Source: Natrinema soli
GTDB taxonomy: Archaea; Halobacteriota; Halobacteria; Halobacteriales; Natrialbaceae
DNA: 64,000 bases
Direction of reading: 5' to 3'
Assembly: GCF_028618695.1 (NCBI RefSeq)
Contig: NZ_JAQIVI010000034.1
Coordinates: 1-64,000 of the forward strand
Every line of letters starts with the position of its first letter. The stretch's first letter is position 1. The notes under the pieces were generated by a model that saw only the letters and a program-made list of their open reading frames with translations, had not been told where the DNA came from and ran no database searches. The position numbers were made by a program, and so were the translations under genes. Of the stretch, positions 62,725 through 64,000 are shown piece after piece.

Positions 62725-63115
62725 TCAAACTCCCAAATTGAACAACGGAGCGCCCGGCGTAGCGTGGGCAACGACTGACGCCGGACGGGATGAGCAGACG
62801 TCGCGCATGGCCACGCGACAGTTGGGACTATCACGACCACTGATAAGGACTCTATGGCCCGATATCGGGGGCCTTGAAAAAGCCCGCCGATAGATGACTG
62901 GGGGGAGTTGGCGGGACACGTCGCGATGGGATGAGACGCGACAGATGTACAGAGGGTCGCAACCGGGTTGAGTTCACTGCCAACAGAAATTGGTTCGTGA
63001 CGGTTGCCACCACAACGGCTATGCCTCGCTAGTCGAAAGCCAGCGCTGGCCGTCACGTCTGCCGGTCGCTCGAAGGTTGCTTTGTTGCCCCCTGTCGAGA
63101 CCGACCGTCACGGTG
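62725..63115 (-). repeat. Conserved hairpin-rich non-coding block, copy B
   Basis: Inverse copy of 18029-18630 without its 200-bp extra segment. Both GTCGCG/CGCGAC stems, the CAATTTCTGTTGGCAGTGAA box and GGTCGGTCTCGACAGGGGG box are present (minus strand). It ends about 215 bp before parA. Confidence 0.6.
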
Positions 63116-63214
63116 GCGGCTTTTGAAGCGGCGAATAGTACCGTATTACTCGAGGATAGACTATCTTACTCGTAAGTAATACTGTATTACCGGAGCAAAC
63201 CACAAGACGGCACC

Positions 63215-63275
63215 GTTACAGACGACTGTAACAGATACTTGGAACAGACGACTGTGCCAGAAGTGTGTACCAGAG
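63215..63275. promoter_or_regulatory. Palindromic sites upstream of parA (candidate operator or centromere)
   Basis: GTTACAGACGACTGTAAC (63215-63232) is a perfect 7-bp inverted repeat with a 4-bp spacer. GGAACAGACGACTGTGCC (63241-63258) repeats its core ACAGACGACTGT, and GTACCAG occurs twice at 63266-63286. Clusters like this often bind the partition protein. ParB-type binding here is inferred. Confidence 0.5.
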
Positions 63276-63331
63276 AATTGTACCAGTTGCCTGAAACAGA
63301 TTTATGTATGTATTGACTGTACCGTCTGTTG

Positions 63332-64000
63332 ATGATATCTGTAGTCGTCTACTCGGAATCGGGCGGGACGTTCAAAACCACCACCACGGCGAACCTTGCG
63401 GTCAGCCTCGAGCGGATGGGGCTCGACGCCTGCGTGATCGACTTAGATCCACAGGAGGGCAACTTGACGAGTCTGTTCGACGTGGGCGAGAATCGTAGCG
63501 ATTCAGACGCCGACAACCTCGTGAGACACATCCTCGAAATGCCGGACGGCGACTTCGAGGACCTTATCGAGACCTCTGAGGAAGGCGTCGACGTGATTCC
63601 GAGCCATGACATGCTCGGTGACTTCACGTCGAACCTCGAGCAAAAGATCGCCTACGAGACGGGCATGAAGGACATGACTCGCGACGAGTTCCCGCGCTTC
63701 GAACTGCTGTATGATCTGCTGTGGAACGAACAGCAGCTACAGGATCAGTACGACGCGGTACTCATCGACCCGAACGCTCGTGCCGAGGACTTGCTGTACA
63801 ACGCGATCTACGCGCTGCGAACGCTCGTCGCGCCGGTCAAGCCCGCGGGAAAAGGAAATCTCAGTCTCGACGGACTCGAGGAAATGGTTGAGAACATGAG
63901 CGACCAACTGGATATCGAAGTCGGCCTGTCGTGTGTCGTGCCGACGGCGATCGGCCAGACGAACGCTCACACGCAGTACACCAAACAGTTCGAAAACAAC
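63332..64000 (+). CDS. parA: ParA/Soj-family partition ATPase (3' end outside the window)
   Basis: 223 codons from ATG 63332 to the right edge. The deviant Walker A box is VYSESGTFKTTTTANLAVSL (Lys-Thr after the Gly). Walker B-like strands are CVIDLDPQEGNLTSLFDV and YDAVLIDPNARAEDLLYNAI; the switch region and LVAPVKPAGKGNLSLDGLEE follow. It would segregate the replicon by ATP-dependent polymerisation or gradient on the nucleoid. The C-terminus is not visible. Confidence 0.88.
   Translation, partial: MISVVVYSESGGTFKTTTTANLAVSLERMGLDACVIDLDPQEGNLTSLFDVGENRSDSDADNLVRHILEMPDGDFEDLIETSEEGVDVIPSHDMLGDFTSNLEQKIAYETGMKDMTRDEFPRFELLYDLLWNEQQLQDQYDAVLIDPNARAEDLLYNAIYALRTLVAPVKPAGKGNLSLDGLEEMVENMSDQLDIEVGLSCVVPTAIGQTNAHTQYTKQFENN

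Larger units (their letters stand above)
62240..63331. other. Long non-coding region upstream of parA
   Basis: About 1.1 kb without a native-looking ORF. It carries the inverted copy of the hairpin-rich block (62725-63115), then an AT-richer stretch with palindromes just before parA. The layout fits a partition or replication control region, but no known haloarchaeal origin box was recognised. Confidence 0.5.

Noticed and set aside
62540..62893. 117-aa plus ORF upstream of parA
   Set aside because: It overlaps the conserved hairpin-rich block, whose other copy does not preserve the frame.

Overview
The window comes from a halophilic archaeon (class Halobacteria). The proteins are acidic, and the families present are typical of haloarchaea: HalOD1 output domains, HTH-10 regulators, an extra TFB, haloarchaeal IS6, ISH3, IS110, IS630 and IS66 elements, and Tat-exported proteins. 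IS debris, a partial parA at the right edge, an Orc1/Cdc6 remnant, a mazEF-like pair, two ArdC-like antirestriction genes and no informational core genes point to a plasmid or megaplasmid of a Natrinema/Haloterrigena-like organism. The genus is an inference.

Layout. 0-1 kb: an IS6 transposase tail and other debris. 1.1-6.9 kb: an IclR regulator with an acyl-CoA synthetase, then a Tat-exported gluconate-dehydrogenase-like small subunit with its GMC oxidoreductase. 7.0-22 kb: a decayed, IS-rich segment bounded by two identical, inverted 232-bp MITEs. Their 8-bp flanks are swapped, so the 13.8 kb between them appears to have been inverted. Intact genes here include a triplicate-domain Tat protein, a multi-helix membrane protein, an LLM flavin oxidoreductase, HalOD1 proteins and PadR regulators. 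22.9-33.8 kb and 40.2-42.7 kb: an island of mostly small, same-strand, unrecognised genes. At least twelve copies (one at 59.2 kb) of a stereotyped leader occur, GGTGTTGTT followed by a CCCC/GGGG hairpin and a GGAGG ribosome site, mostly just upstream of these ORFs. The island also holds a mazEF-like pair, a SWIM protein, a PIN protein with a partner regulator, a TFB and a frameshifted ArdC-like gene. A second, intact ArdC-like gene at 59.3 kb has the same leader.

33.8-40.1 kb: a citrate-type transporter, a broken CitE lyase, a CaiB CoA-transferase and an IclR regulator lie between two IS6 remnants, as if inserted into the island. 42.8-49 kb: IS630 and IS66 debris, a lactate permease and the 3' half of a D-lactate dehydrogenase. 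49.2-56.4 kb: a proline-use cluster with an IclR regulator, a P5C-type aldehyde dehydrogenase, an HTH-10 regulator, proline dehydrogenase, a small membrane peptide and a PutP symporter. 56.5-58.1 kb: gene and IS fragments. 58.2-62.2 kb: a metallophosphoesterase, a zinc-finger ORF, ArdC-like, patatin and PH-domain proteins. 62.2-63.3 kb: a structured non-coding region leading into parA.

Two non-coding families stand out besides the leaders. One is a roughly 400-600 bp hairpin-rich block at 18.03-18.63 kb, repeated inverted at 62.72-63.12 kb next to parA. The other is a roughly 320 bp RNA-like block at 10.35 and 22.63 kb. No tRNA, rRNA or CRISPR array was found.
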